Shown here: one piece after another, positions 41,383-50,532 of the stretch | How positions within the stretch are numbered: the first letter of the stretch is position 1 | Layout: every line of letters starts with the position of its first letter | Assembly (NCBI RefSeq): GCF_041200025.1 | Contig: NZ_CP165628.1 | Span: 2,294,001 to 2,358,000 of the forward strand | Length of the DNA stretch: 64,000 bases | DNA from: Rouxiella sp. WC2420 | GTDB taxonomy: Bacteria; Pseudomonadota; Gammaproteobacteria; Enterobacterales; Enterobacteriaceae | Direction: 5' to 3' | Program-made: the position numbers and the translations under genes | Notes under the pieces: model-generated | Told to the model about the DNA's origin: nothing | Databases searched by the model: none | What the model saw: the letters and a program-made list of their open reading frames with translations, nothing else

Positions 41383-42483
41383 TTAAAGCATGATAATCAT
41401 CATATAAGCGCAGAACAGTGCCAGGTGAGCAGTACCATTAAGCACATTGGTGCGGCCAGTCGAGAAAGAAATCTGGCACAGGATAAGCACCGCCAACATG
41501 ACGACAATGTTGGCCGGATCCAGGCTAAACATCAGCTGCTGGCCTGTTAGTGTTGCAATAATTGTCACCGCAGGGACGGTAAGAGAAATCGTTGCCAGCA
41601 CCGAACCAAAAAACAGGTTCATGGCGCGCTGCACCTGATTTTTCAACACCGCTTTTAAAGCGCCAAGCCCCTCAGGCGAGAGGATCAGCAGCGCGACCAG
41701 AAAGCCGGTGAACTGTGCCGGAGCATGAAGCTCGGTCAGCAAGGTTTCCAGCGGGTTGGCGTTGAATTTGGTCACTGCAATGACCAGCACCAGATGCACC
41801 ACCAGCCACAGCGCATGGGTCAGGCTTTTATGGGATGACGGCTTGCCGTGCGGCGTGTTTTCGTCTTCATCTTCATGTTCGTAGACAAACAGGCTTTGGT
41901 GCGTTTTGGTCTGAATCAACAGGAAAACCCCGTACATGGCGGCTGAAATTGCGGCCACAAACAGTGCCTGCAAGGTGGTGAAGTTACCGCCGGGCAAGGC
42001 GGCGGGCAACACCAATACGATGATTGCCAGCGGGAAAATCGCCATCAGATACTGCTTGATACCACCAAGATTGACATACTGAGTCGCGAATTTTCTGCCG
42101 CCAAGCAACAGGGCAACACCCACCAGGCCCGACGTCACAATCATGATGATCGAGAACAGCGTATCGCGCATTAGTGCCGGAGCGGCATCGCCGGTGGCCA
42201 TGAGGGCCGAAATGAGGCTGACTTCAAGGATAACCACCGACAGGCTTAAAATCAGTGAGCCGTAAGGTTCGCCCAGTCGATGCGCCAGTACGTCTGCATG
42301 GCGCACAACGCTGAATGCACTGGCGAGAATACCCAGTAGCGCAATTAGGTTAATGCCGACCACAAAGCCGAAATTGCTGCTGTTGCCCCACAGCATCAAA
42401 ACGATCAGCGCAATAATAGGAAAGACGAGAGAATACTCTTTGTGACGAGACTTTTGCTTGTGTTGGTCCTGAGCTGACACCAT
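41383..42483 (-). CDS. chaA: Sodium-potassium/calcium:proton antiporter ChaA
   Basis: A 366-residue inner-membrane antiporter of the Ca2+/cation family that expels Na+, K+ or Ca2+ in exchange for protons. It matches E. coli ChaA over its length: AFSVVRHADVLAHRLGEPYG, SLSVVILEVSLISALMATGD, LLLGGRKFATQYVNL, and in the second half LLILSPEGLGALKAVLKNQV. An acidic cytoplasmic loop (YEHEDEDENTPHGK) splits two sets of helices, as in the family. The ATG at 42483 is chosen because it fits E. coli ChaA; an AAGGA element is about 12 bases upstream. Confidence 0.95.
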   Translation of the reverse strand: MVSAQDQHKQKSRHKEYSLVFPIIALIVLMLWGNSSNFGFVVGINLIALLGILASAFSVVRHADVLAHRLGEPYGSLILSLSVVILEVSLISALMATGDAAPALMRDTLFSIIMIVTSGLVGVALLLGGRKFATQYVNLGGIKQYLMAIFPLAIIVLVLPAALPGGNFTTLQALFVAAISAAMYGVFLLIQTKTHQSLFVYEHEDEDENTPHGKPSSHKSLTHALWLVVHLVLVIAVTKFNANPLETLLTELHAPAQFTGFLVALLILSPEGLGALKAVLKNQVQRAMNLFFGSVLATISLTVPAVTIIATLTGQQLMFSLDPANIVVMLAVLILCQISFSTGRTNVLNGTAHLALFCAYMMIIML

Positions 42484-42965
42484 GGTGGGGATTTTCCTTA
42501 TAAAAGATGCTCGGCGTGGAGGCAAAAAGTGAAAATAGCCCTCACAAAAGCAGGGTGTGGATCCTGTAGAGTGCGCGATACCTCTATAAAATATAACGGT
42601 AATTTCTGGTTACATTATAGCAGATAAAACATACAGAGTATAGGAAAAATGGTATTGGTGGGGTTTTTACAGCATAGCCCGTGTTTTTGTAACTTAATCA
42701 GGGATTTCTCAGGTTTAATAACATAAGTAGTTTAGTGGTAGTAAAATTAATGTCATTTATTTACAGTAAATTACCCGTTGTCAGGGTGATGTTTGCTGGT
42801 TTTAAAAAGTAAGTAAATTTACTTGCTTGTTAATCTACTTATTAAATGTCAAAAGCCACATTGACTGCAAAAGCCTTAATCTTCCTAAATCCGGCTATCT
42901 TCAAGCGTAGCAGCTAGACTTAGAGTTGAGGGTAAACTGCAAAACCAGAACATGGAGAAACTCTG
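42484..42965. promoter_or_regulatory. 482-bp chaA-chaB divergent gap
   Basis: chaA and chaB are divergent here, whereas in E. coli they run in the same direction (from memory). The gap holds no supported gene and is AT-rich. At 42807-42828 AAGTAAGTAAATTTACTTGCTT is a near-perfect 22-bp dyad (one mismatched pair, centre AAATTT), a good shape for a repressor site. Promoters for both genes must lie here. Confidence 0.45.
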
Positions 42966-43193
42966 ATGCCTTATCAAAATCGCTCATCCCTGCCAGACTC
43001 GGTCAAACATGTGCTTCCTGCTCACGCGCAGGATATTTACAAGGAGGCGTATAACAGCGCCTGGGATGAATATAAGGATTCCAGCGATCGTCGGGGTGAA
43101 GAAAGCCGCGAAGAAACGGCGCATAAAGTTGCCTGGGCTGCAGTAAAGCACTCTTATAAAAAAGGGGATGATGACAAGTGGCATCCCAAATAA
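42966..43193 (+). CDS. chaB: ChaB family cation transport regulator
   Basis: A 75-residue protein very close to E. coli ChaB: MPYQNRSSLPDSVKHVLPAH, then AQDIYKEAYNSAWDEYKD, SREETAHKVAWAAVKHSYKK and GDDDKWHPK. ChaB is thought to modulate ChaA, but its mode of action is not settled. GGAG is nine bases before the ATG. The carboxylesterase gene follows after 23 bp. chaC, which follows in E. coli, is not here. Confidence 0.95.
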   Translation: MPYQNRSSLPDSVKHVLPAHAQDIYKEAYNSAWDEYKDSSDRRGEESREETAHKVAWAAVKHSYKKGDDDKWHPK

Positions 43194-43216
43194 AGCCTTA
43201 ATTAAAAGGATCCAGC

Positions 43217-44743
43217 ATGCCGAATCAGCACGCTCCCCATGTAGTAACGGACGCCGGTACCGTAGCGGGAGATTGGGAAAACGGAATTGCATCTTTCAGA
43301 GGGATCCCTTTTGCAGCGCCGCCGATAGGTGAACTGCGCTGGCGGCCACCCCAGCCGCCGGAAAAATGGCACGGTATCAAACAAACTAATCGCTGGGGGC
43401 AATCTAGCTGGCAAAACCGAGATTACTGCATGGCGGTAGGCGGTGGCGATCCCGGCGTGTTCAGCGAAGACTGTCTTTATCTCAATGTCTGGACTGCTTC
43501 GCCTTTCGTGGGGGAAAAACGGCCCGTTATGGTGTGGATTCACGGCGGTGGCTATACCATTGGTTCTGGAGGACTTTCTCCTTATATAGGCGGTCCGCTG
43601 GCGTCACGCGGCGTGGTATTGGTGACCTTGAATTACCGCCTTGGACATCTGGGATTTTTCGCTCATCCTGCACTGGATGAAGAGTACCCGCCTGGTGAAA
43701 TCGTTAATAATTTTGCCTTGCTGGATCAGATAGCGGCGCTGCAATGGGTGCAAAATAATATTTCGGCCTTTGGCGGTGACGCCGAAAATGTCACTATTTT
43801 TGGCGAATCCTCCGGGGCTCGTAGTGTGTTGTCACTGTTTTCATCACCACGCGCCAAAGGTTTCTTTCATAAAGGCATCGTACAAAGCGCCTATACCTTA
43901 CCTGACACCAGTCGCTCGAAGGCGTTACGTCGCGGTAAAGCGTTGGCCGATCATTTTGGCCTGCAACAGGCCACGGCGGAGCAACTTCGCGCATTGCCAC
44001 AGGACAGCTTTTGGCCGCTCAGCGGCAAACTTGGCGTCGCGCCAGTCCCTATTGCGGGTGACAGCGTGCTGCCAGAGCCGATGATCGCGGTGTTCACCGC
44101 TGGCAAACAGCATCCTTTGCCATTGATTATCGGTAGCAACAGCGATGAGGCCAGCGTGTTGAGTTACTTTGATATTAATGTGGCGGGGGTCGTGAGAAGG
44201 GTTAAACAGCAGCACCCGCTGGGATTAAGGCTGATTAAATGCCTTTATCCGGGAGTCAAAAATGACAAGGAACTGGGGCGACAGATTAGCCGCGACATGG
44301 CGTTTACCACCATGGGATATGTGGCGATGCTGGGCCAGCACAAAGCCGGAGCGCCGGGCTGGCGCTACTATTTTGACTATGTTTCGGAAAACGCGCGCGT
44401 GCAGTGCCCAAATGGCACCTGGCACGGCAGTGAAATTCCTTACGTAATGAATAATATGCATTTAATCGAGAAATCACAGGTTATCGGGGGCGGGTTTACC
44501 TCGGGTGATCAAGCCTTTGCCGAAAAGGTCAGTGAATACTGGCTGAATTTTGCCCGTCACGTTGCAGGCAAAAGCACCCATATCGAGGGCGATATACACT
44601 GGCCGGTCTGGCGTCCGCGTAAAGATAAAACGTTGCGCTTTGGTAATGAAGGCCAGGCTGTGCTCAAGGTCGAGGCGCGTTTTATGCGCTTACGATTAAA
44701 ACTTTTCCGCCTGCTGATGACTAAACTCGTCAAGCTGGATTAA
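43217..44743 (+). CDS. Type B carboxylesterase
   Basis: A 508-residue alpha/beta-hydrolase of the carboxylesterase/para-nitrobenzyl esterase family (PnbA-like). The family signature EDCLYLNVWTASPF, oxyanion loop VMVWIHGGGYTIGSGG, nucleophile in VTIFGESSGARSVL, acid residue in IGSNSDEASVL and histidine in NGTWHGSEIPYVMNN are all in place. There is no signal peptide (MPNQHAPHVVTDAGTVAGDW), so the enzyme is probably cytoplasmic. AAGGAT precedes the ATG, 23 bp after chaB, so read-through from chaB is possible. Substrate unknown. Confidence 0.9.
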   Translation: MPNQHAPHVVTDAGTVAGDWENGIASFRGIPFAAPPIGELRWRPPQPPEKWHGIKQTNRWGQSSWQNRDYCMAVGGGDPGVFSEDCLYLNVWTASPFVGEKRPVMVWIHGGGYTIGSGGLSPYIGGPLASRGVVLVTLNYRLGHLGFFAHPALDEEYPPGEIVNNFALLDQIAALQWVQNNISAFGGDAENVTIFGESSGARSVLSLFSSPRAKGFFHKGIVQSAYTLPDTSRSKALRRGKALADHFGLQQATAEQLRALPQDSFWPLSGKLGVAPVPIAGDSVLPEPMIAVFTAGKQHPLPLIIGSNSDEASVLSYFDINVAGVVRRVKQQHPLGLRLIKCLYPGVKNDKELGRQISRDMAFTTMGYVAMLGQHKAGAPGWRYYFDYVSENARVQCPNGTWHGSEIPYVMNNMHLIEKSQVIGGGFTSGDQAFAEKVSEYWLNFARHVAGKSTHIEGDIHWPVWRPRKDKTLRFGNEGQAVLKVEARFMRLRLKLFRLLMTKLVKLD

Positions 44744-44815
44744 CAATCGCTTGATGAATGGCGCGCCATTAGCGTTCGCTGGCAGTAATCAGCAAAAAAC
44801 TATGCCGGAGGCAGC

Positions 44816-45772
44816 ATGAAGTTAGGATTTGCCTGTAAATATTTTGATGCACAGCAGCATCAACCTTTCCCGTTTCGGGCGACCACGCGTAAAAGATTTT
44901 TGAGTCTGGATAATGAGCAAAGAATAAAGCTGATTTTTGAAATTTCGGCAACCAATTTAAATAACCTGTATCTGAATCTCAAACATTTGGCGACAGAATT
45001 ACCGGCGTTGAGGATGATGAGAATCGGCAGCGATTTGCTTCCTTTATATACCGTGCCCGAGGCCAAGCCTTTATATCAGTCTTTTCTGGCTGATCTTTAC
45101 CCGTTATTTGCCCGCTGTGGTGAAGTGGCGCGTGAAAACGACATTCGGCTGTCGTTTCATCCCGGACAATATACCGTACTGGCCTCGGATAACCCGGCGG
45201 TGGTCGAGCGGGCCATTGAAGACGTCGAATATCATACTCTGTGCGCCAGGCTGATGGGCTACGGCAAGACCTTTCAAGATTTTAAAATCAATATTCATAT
45301 GAACGGCAGAGCCGGTTTCAGCGGATTTAAAGACGCTTTTATGCAGCTCAGTAACGAATCAAAGCGAATGCTGACGGTGGAAAACGACGAGATTTCCTGT
45401 TCACTTGATGACGTGCTGCAAGCTCGTGAGCTGTGCCCGATAGTGCTGGATATTCATCATCACTGGGTTAAAGAGAACGCCTTTATCCAGCCCGACGATC
45501 CGCGTATGGCGGCGATCAAAACGTCGTGGCGCGGCGTGCGGCCGGTAATGCACTACTCAATCTCTCAGGAAGGATTGATCCCTGAACAAGGCTATCCGGA
45601 TCAGCAAACCTTAGGCGTTTCCAAGTCAAAACTCAGGGCGCATGCCGATTATTATTTTAACGACACCTTAAATGACTGGGCGCTGTCGTTTGTCGATTTT
45701 GACATTATGTGCGAAGTCAAAATGAAGAATCTCGCCCGTGACCGGCTCTATGCCTATTCATTGCAAAAGTAA
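44816..45772 (+). CDS. uvsE: UV damage endonuclease UvsE (UVDE)
   Basis: A 318-residue DNA repair enzyme of the UVDE family, which nicks DNA 5' of UV photoproducts and some other lesions to start alternative excision repair. It is a TIM-barrel metal enzyme. Visible metal-site regions: MKLGFACKYFD at the start, LRMMRIGSDLLP, IRLSFHPGQYTVLAS, LTVENDEISCSLDDV, IVLDIHHHWVKEN and RPVMHYSISQEG. Length agrees with B. subtilis UvsE (about 320). GGAGG precedes the ATG. UVDE genes are patchy in enterobacteria, so this is an accessory repair function. It stands alone, on the same strand as its neighbours. Confidence 0.9.
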   Translation: MKLGFACKYFDAQQHQPFPFRATTRKRFLSLDNEQRIKLIFEISATNLNNLYLNLKHLATELPALRMMRIGSDLLPLYTVPEAKPLYQSFLADLYPLFARCGEVARENDIRLSFHPGQYTVLASDNPAVVERAIEDVEYHTLCARLMGYGKTFQDFKINIHMNGRAGFSGFKDAFMQLSNESKRMLTVENDEISCSLDDVLQARELCPIVLDIHHHWVKENAFIQPDDPRMAAIKTSWRGVRPVMHYSISQEGLIPEQGYPDQQTLGVSKSKLRAHADYYFNDTLNDWALSFVDFDIMCEVKMKNLARDRLYAYSLQK

Positions 45773-45908
45773 ATCGTCATTCCAAATTAAATCGCTGCCA
45801 TAAACCTCTCTCTGGCACCATAGATTTTGCCCGCTGGCGCTAACACCGCGTGTCGTTGTGTGGTTTAACTGATAGCAGAAACTTCACAGTAACCAGACAG
45901 GTAACGGC

Positions 45909-46439
45909 ATGGCTTGGGTTAATGACAATAAAATTGTGCAGTGGTCGCGTGAGGGTTATGAACTCAGCACCGACCGCCAGCGGCTAGATTTCGATAAAGT
46001 TTTCGATTTTATTTCCGTTCAATCCGACTGGGCCAGAGGCCTGCCGCGAGAAATTATCGAGCGGTCGATAGCCAATTCAATGGCGTTGGGACTTTATTAT
46101 CAAGGGCAGCAGATTGGCTTTGCTCGCGTTGTCACCGATTTTTGCCGCCTTGCCTATGTGATGGATATTTTCATTGATGCCGATTTTCGCGGGCGCGGTC
46201 TCGGCACCTGGTTATCGGCGGTGGTGCGTAGCCATCCGGACCTTGTCAATGTGTCGAAATGGATGCTGACCACCCGTGATGCTCAGCCGGTATATCAGCG
46301 CGCTGGCTGGAATCTGGTTAAACAACCTGAAAGCATCATGGAGATTACTCGCGCCAACCCGGCAGGCCCAATCTCAATATCTCTTAACGAAACGCTTATC
46401 ACCGTTAATCCCCTGACGGTAAAGGAACGCACGCAATGA
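45909..46439 (+). CDS. GNAT-family N-acetyltransferase
   Basis: A 176-residue GNAT acetyltransferase. The acetyl-CoA loop is in FIDADFRGRGLGTWLSAVVR, after the beta strand GFARVVTDFCRLAYVMDIF. The C-terminal part has TRDAQPVYQRAGWNLV, a usual end of the fold. AGGTAA precedes the ATG. Its stop codon overlaps the start of hyuA by 4 bp, so it is translated with the hydantoinase/oxoprolinase genes and may act on an amino acid or amine from the same pathway. Substrate unknown. Confidence 0.85.
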   Translation: MAWVNDNKIVQWSREGYELSTDRQRLDFDKVFDFISVQSDWARGLPREIIERSIANSMALGLYYQGQQIGFARVVTDFCRLAYVMDIFIDADFRGRGLGTWLSAVVRSHPDLVNVSKWMLTTRDAQPVYQRAGWNLVKQPESIMEITRANPAGPISISLNETLITVNPLTVKERTQ

Positions 46440-48511
46440 CTTACCGAATTGGCGTAGACATCGGCGGGTCGTTCACCGATTTCGCCGTGCTGGACGAGCG
46501 CGATAACAGTATTCGAACCCTGAAAGTGCTCTCTCGGCCCGATAGCCCCGGCAGTGAAATTACTACCGGACTGAGCCAGCTGCGCGACAGCTTCGGCATT
46601 GCGCCGCAGGAGGTTCATTATTTTACTCACGGCACCACTGTCGGGGTCAATGCGGTGATTCAGCGCAAAGGGGTCAGGCTGGCGCTGTTTACCACGCAGG
46701 CGTTTGAGGACGTGCTTGAACTGGCACGTTTAAAAATTCCGCACATTCATGACCTGTTTTCTCGTCGTCCCGACCCGTTGATTAGCCGCGATCGGGTGTT
46801 TGCCATTAAAGAACGTACCGACAGTCAGGGGCGTATTCTGCAAGCCGTAGATGCCGATTCAGTGATTGCCGCCGTCGAACAGGCGCGAGCGCTGGGCTGT
46901 GAAGGCATTGTGGTCGCGTTTCTGCACTCTTATCGCAATGGCAGCAACGAGGCGCGCGTTCGTGAGATGGTTGCCGAACTGGCGCCGGAAATGCTGACCT
47001 CCTGCTCTGCTGAAATCTGGCCGATTATTCGCGAATACGAACGCACCATCACTGCCACCATCAACGCCTACGTCCAGCCAAAGGTGATTAATTACCTTGG
47101 CGCTTTTGAAAAGGCGCTGGCGGAGATGGGCGTGCCGGTGCCACCGAGGATCACCAAATCCAACGGCGGCGTGATGAGCGTGACTCAAGCCAAGGCCGAA
47201 TGTGTGCAGATGATCCTCTCTGGTACTGCCTCTGGAGTGATTGGTGCCGGATATATCGCCGACCAATGCGGTTTCGGCAAGCTGCTGAGTTTAGATATCG
47301 GCGGCACCAGCGCCGACGTGGCGGTGATCGTTGACGGCAGGCCGGAATACGGCAGCGGCGAAGTGATCGGCGAGTTTCAAATTTTTATTCCTTCCGTTTC
47401 AGTCACCTCAGTGGGACAGGGCGGCGGTTCGCTGGCGTGGATAGACCGGCTTGGCGTATTGCAGGTCGGGCCTGACAGCGCCGGATCGTTGCCTGGCCCG
47501 GTGTGTTACGGGCGCGGCGGCAAGCAGGCTACGGTGACTGATGCCTTTGCCGCCTGCGGATTATTAGGCCACGGCGCGTTGGGCTACAGTGCGGTGAGTG
47601 TTGACGTTGCAGCCGCGCGTGACGCAGTGAGTTTACTGGCTCGGCCGTTGGGAATTTCCATTGAAGAGACCGCCGAAACCATTATTCAGCTGGCGATATC
47701 CAGTATGTATACCGATACCAGTGGTTTAGTGTCGCGCTTTGGCATTGATCCGCGCGAATTCTACTTCCTGGCATTTGGCGGTGCGGGTCCGATGATGGGC
47801 TGCTATCTGGCCCGCGAACTGAACATGAAAGGCGTGGTGGTGCCACCGACGCCGGGCGTGCTCTCGGCACTGGGCGGGCTGGTGGCGGACCTGAAAAATG
47901 ATTTTATCCGCACTCTGTACCGCGATTTAACTCTCGACTGCCTACAGGAAATCGCGCTCGCCGCAACGGCGCTGCAGCAGGATGCCGAGGGCTGGTTGCG
48001 GCGCGAACACGGTGCCGATTTACCTTATCGCCTGCAATTTTCGGCCGATATGCGCTATCGCGGTCAATCATTTGAAATTGAAGTGGCGCTGGAAAACGGC
48101 TGGCTGGCGGCGGGATTATCCCAGGCCGAGAGCCTTGCCGCCATCGGCGAGGCGTTTAACCAGCAGCATCTGAAAATTTTTGGTCACAGCGACGCGCAGG
48201 CCGCGATGCAAATAATCAACCTGCGTCTGGTTATCACTTCACCCACCGCGCGACCTGACCTGCAAAAACTGGCTCACAGTGACGCTCCGGTGGTTGCGCA
48301 ATCGGTGGTCAGTGCCTGGGTGGACGGGGCTCGGCGCGACGTCATGGTCGTGCGCCGTGACCAATTACGGGCGGGTCAAAGGTTTAACGGACCGGCGATT
48401 ATTGCTCAGGACGACTGTACTACCTGTGTGCCAACCGCGATGCAGGTCAACGTCGATAGTTTTGGCAATTTGATTATTACCCCATTTGAGGACTTCCAGC
48501 ATGGCAATTGA
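46436..48511 (+). CDS. hyuA: Hydantoinase/oxoprolinase subunit A
   Basis: A 691-residue HyuA-type protein, the ATP-binding half of ATP-dependent ring-opening enzymes (N-methylhydantoinase A, 5-oxoprolinase, acetone carboxylase relatives). The N-terminal ASKHA-like motif is YRIGVDIGGSFTDFAVLD. It is followed by FTHGTTVGVNAVIQRKGVRL, and by the second phosphate motif LLSLDIGGTSADVAVIVDG near residue 280. FGGAGPMMGC lies near 450. AAGGAA precedes the ATG within the GNAT gene. The last 11 bp overlap hyuB. The exact cyclic amide used is not evident. Confidence 0.92.
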   Translation: MTYRIGVDIGGSFTDFAVLDERDNSIRTLKVLSRPDSPGSEITTGLSQLRDSFGIAPQEVHYFTHGTTVGVNAVIQRKGVRLALFTTQAFEDVLELARLKIPHIHDLFSRRPDPLISRDRVFAIKERTDSQGRILQAVDADSVIAAVEQARALGCEGIVVAFLHSYRNGSNEARVREMVAELAPEMLTSCSAEIWPIIREYERTITATINAYVQPKVINYLGAFEKALAEMGVPVPPRITKSNGGVMSVTQAKAECVQMILSGTASGVIGAGYIADQCGFGKLLSLDIGGTSADVAVIVDGRPEYGSGEVIGEFQIFIPSVSVTSVGQGGGSLAWIDRLGVLQVGPDSAGSLPGPVCYGRGGKQATVTDAFAACGLLGHGALGYSAVSVDVAAARDAVSLLARPLGISIEETAETIIQLAISSMYTDTSGLVSRFGIDPREFYFLAFGGAGPMMGCYLARELNMKGVVVPPTPGVLSALGGLVADLKNDFIRTLYRDLTLDCLQEIALAATALQQDAEGWLRREHGADLPYRLQFSADMRYRGQSFEIEVALENGWLAAGLSQAESLAAIGEAFNQQHLKIFGHSDAQAAMQIINLRLVITSPTARPDLQKLAHSDAPVVAQSVVSAWVDGARRDVMVVRRDQLRAGQRFNGPAIIAQDDCTTCVPTAMQVNVDSFGNLIITPFEDFQHGN

Positions 48512-50495
48512 TGGACGCAATCTGCAAATATTGGCCAACTACTGCGCTGCTGCTGCCGATGCCATGGCCTTTACGCTGATGCGCACCGCGCATTCAACAT
48601 TCGTTAAAGAAACCGAGGATTTTTCCTGCCAAATTGTCACTCGCGAGGGGCTGGCCTTCGCTTCTCCGCGCAGTTTTGGTGCACCTTGGTACAGCGGTAT
48701 TGATTATGCGCCGGTTTTAGAACTGATCGACGACTATCAAGAGGGCGATATTTGCATTACCAATGACTCTTATGCTGGCAATGTGGCCACGCATTCGCCT
48801 GATATTCATATCTGGAAGCCGGTATTTTATCAGGGGCAGATTGCCTGTTTTGTGGTCGGACATATCCATAACACCGACGTTGGTGGTGCGGTGCCTGCTT
48901 CTTTGTCGCGATCGCTGACCGAGATAGTGCAGGAAGGGCTGCGCATACCGCCGTTAAAAATTATCTCTGGCGGCAAGTTGAATGAAGATGTGGCACGGAT
49001 TATGCGCCTTAACGTTCGCGCGCCGGATCAAAACTGGGGGGATTTTAATGCCCAGATCGCCTCGGTTAATATCGGCGAACGCAAGGTTCAGGAGATTATT
49101 GCCCGCTTTGGCATTGAAGATTTCTTGCAGGGGGTCGAGGGTATTCTCGACTATGCCGAGCAGCAGGCGCGCAATATCATCGCGACTATTCCCGACGGAG
49201 AATATTTCTATGCCGATTACGCCGATGAAGATACTGATGGCGGTTATCCCTGCCGCATTGCGGTTACGCTGCGCGTTACGGGCGAAACCCTTGAACTGGA
49301 CTACACTGGCAGCGATCCGCAGCTCACGTCATCACTGAATATGCCAACCGGCGGGCGTGAAAGGCATCCGCTGGCGCTGGTGGGCGTGACTTACGTGCTG
49401 TCGACGCTGGACAGCCGCCTACTGCTCAATGCCGGAACGCTGCGCCCGACGCGAGCTATTCTACCCAGCGGCACGGTGATGAACTGTGAAGAACCGGCGG
49501 CGGTTGGCATGCGTTCGCTGACCTGCGCGGTGTCGCAAATTGCCACGCTGGGGGCGTTTTCACTGGCAGTACCTGACCGGTTACCGGCCAACTCTCCTGG
49601 CGGTAACTCGATTGTGAATATTAGAACCGTGGACGCCCAAAGCCGGACCGTGGTGGCCTCGATTGGTCCCGTAGGCGGTGGCGCAGGTGGCACTCCGCGT
49701 CACGACGGCCCGGACGGCTCGGGCGGGCTCTCCGCCTTCCTCAAAAATACTCCAGTCGAAATCAACGAAGCCGAGGTGCCGATTCTGGTGCGCCGTTACG
49801 GCTTGCAGCCTGACAGCGGCGGCGCAGGGCGCTATCGCGGCGGCATGGCGACCGTGATGGAGTTTGAAATCACCGCGCCAAATACCGTCGTTACCGCGCG
49901 GAACCGTAATCGCTCAGTGTTTGCCTCGGCGGGTGCGGCGGGCGGTAATGCCGGTAAAAACTCGAGCTTCCAGACCAATCCCGGCAGCGCTGGGGAAGTG
50001 GAGCACGGCAATATTGACGTGATTAAATGCGGACCGGGTGACATCGTTAGGCTGATTGGCCCCGGTGCTGGCGGGTACGGCCCGGCGCGCGAGCGTTCAC
50101 CACAAAGCGTACTGCGCGACGTGCAATGCGGTTTCGTGAGTCTGGAAGGCGCGCGCCGTGATTACGGCGTGGTTATCCACAATGGCGCAATCGATGCCTT
50201 TGAAACTGAAATTACCCGCAGCACCATGGCCGAAGCCGGCAACGAGCATTTCGATTACGGCACGGCGCGGCGCGAATTTGAACAGGTCTGGACTCGCCAG
50301 CGCTACAGTTTGCTGACCGAGTTTTTAGCCGCAATGCCCGTGGTGTGGCGACACTTCCTTAAGCATCAAGTGTTCGCAGCCGTTGCCGCGCAGGACAAAC
50401 CGGCCGATGAACAGGCGATGACTCAACAGATGGCCGAAATATTGCATGGATTAGTGAATAAATTTCCGGCTATTGGCGGCCAACGACCCGCGTAA
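48501..50495 (+). CDS. hyuB: Hydantoinase/oxoprolinase subunit B
   Basis: A 664-residue HyuB-type protein from the ATG at 48501, which has GAGGA eight bases upstream; the frame extends 15 bp further without a site. Family motifs: FVKETEDFSCQIVTREGLAF, DICITNDSYAGNVATHSPD, FVVGHIHNTDVGG, LELDYTGSDPQ, and the Gly-rich PANSPGGNSIVNI. It forms the ATP-dependent amidohydrolase with HyuA. A cyclic ureide or 5-oxoproline is the likely substrate class. The MocR-type regulator gene follows after 37 bp. Confidence 0.92.
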   Translation: MAIDGRNLQILANYCAAAADAMAFTLMRTAHSTFVKETEDFSCQIVTREGLAFASPRSFGAPWYSGIDYAPVLELIDDYQEGDICITNDSYAGNVATHSPDIHIWKPVFYQGQIACFVVGHIHNTDVGGAVPASLSRSLTEIVQEGLRIPPLKIISGGKLNEDVARIMRLNVRAPDQNWGDFNAQIASVNIGERKVQEIIARFGIEDFLQGVEGILDYAEQQARNIIATIPDGEYFYADYADEDTDGGYPCRIAVTLRVTGETLELDYTGSDPQLTSSLNMPTGGRERHPLALVGVTYVLSTLDSRLLLNAGTLRPTRAILPSGTVMNCEEPAAVGMRSLTCAVSQIATLGAFSLAVPDRLPANSPGGNSIVNIRTVDAQSRTVVASIGPVGGGAGGTPRHDGPDGSGGLSAFLKNTPVEINEAEVPILVRRYGLQPDSGGAGRYRGGMATVMEFEITAPNTVVTARNRNRSVFASAGAAGGNAGKNSSFQTNPGSAGEVEHGNIDVIKCGPGDIVRLIGPGAGGYGPARERSPQSVLRDVQCGFVSLEGARRDYGVVIHNGAIDAFETEITRSTMAEAGNEHFDYGTARREFEQVWTRQRYSLLTEFLAAMPVVWRHFLKHQVFAAVAAQDKPADEQAMTQQMAEILHGLVNKFPAIGGQRPA

Positions 50496-50532
50496 TAGTC
50501 GCTGTAAGTTATTCAAGTGAGGACGGGCGCGG

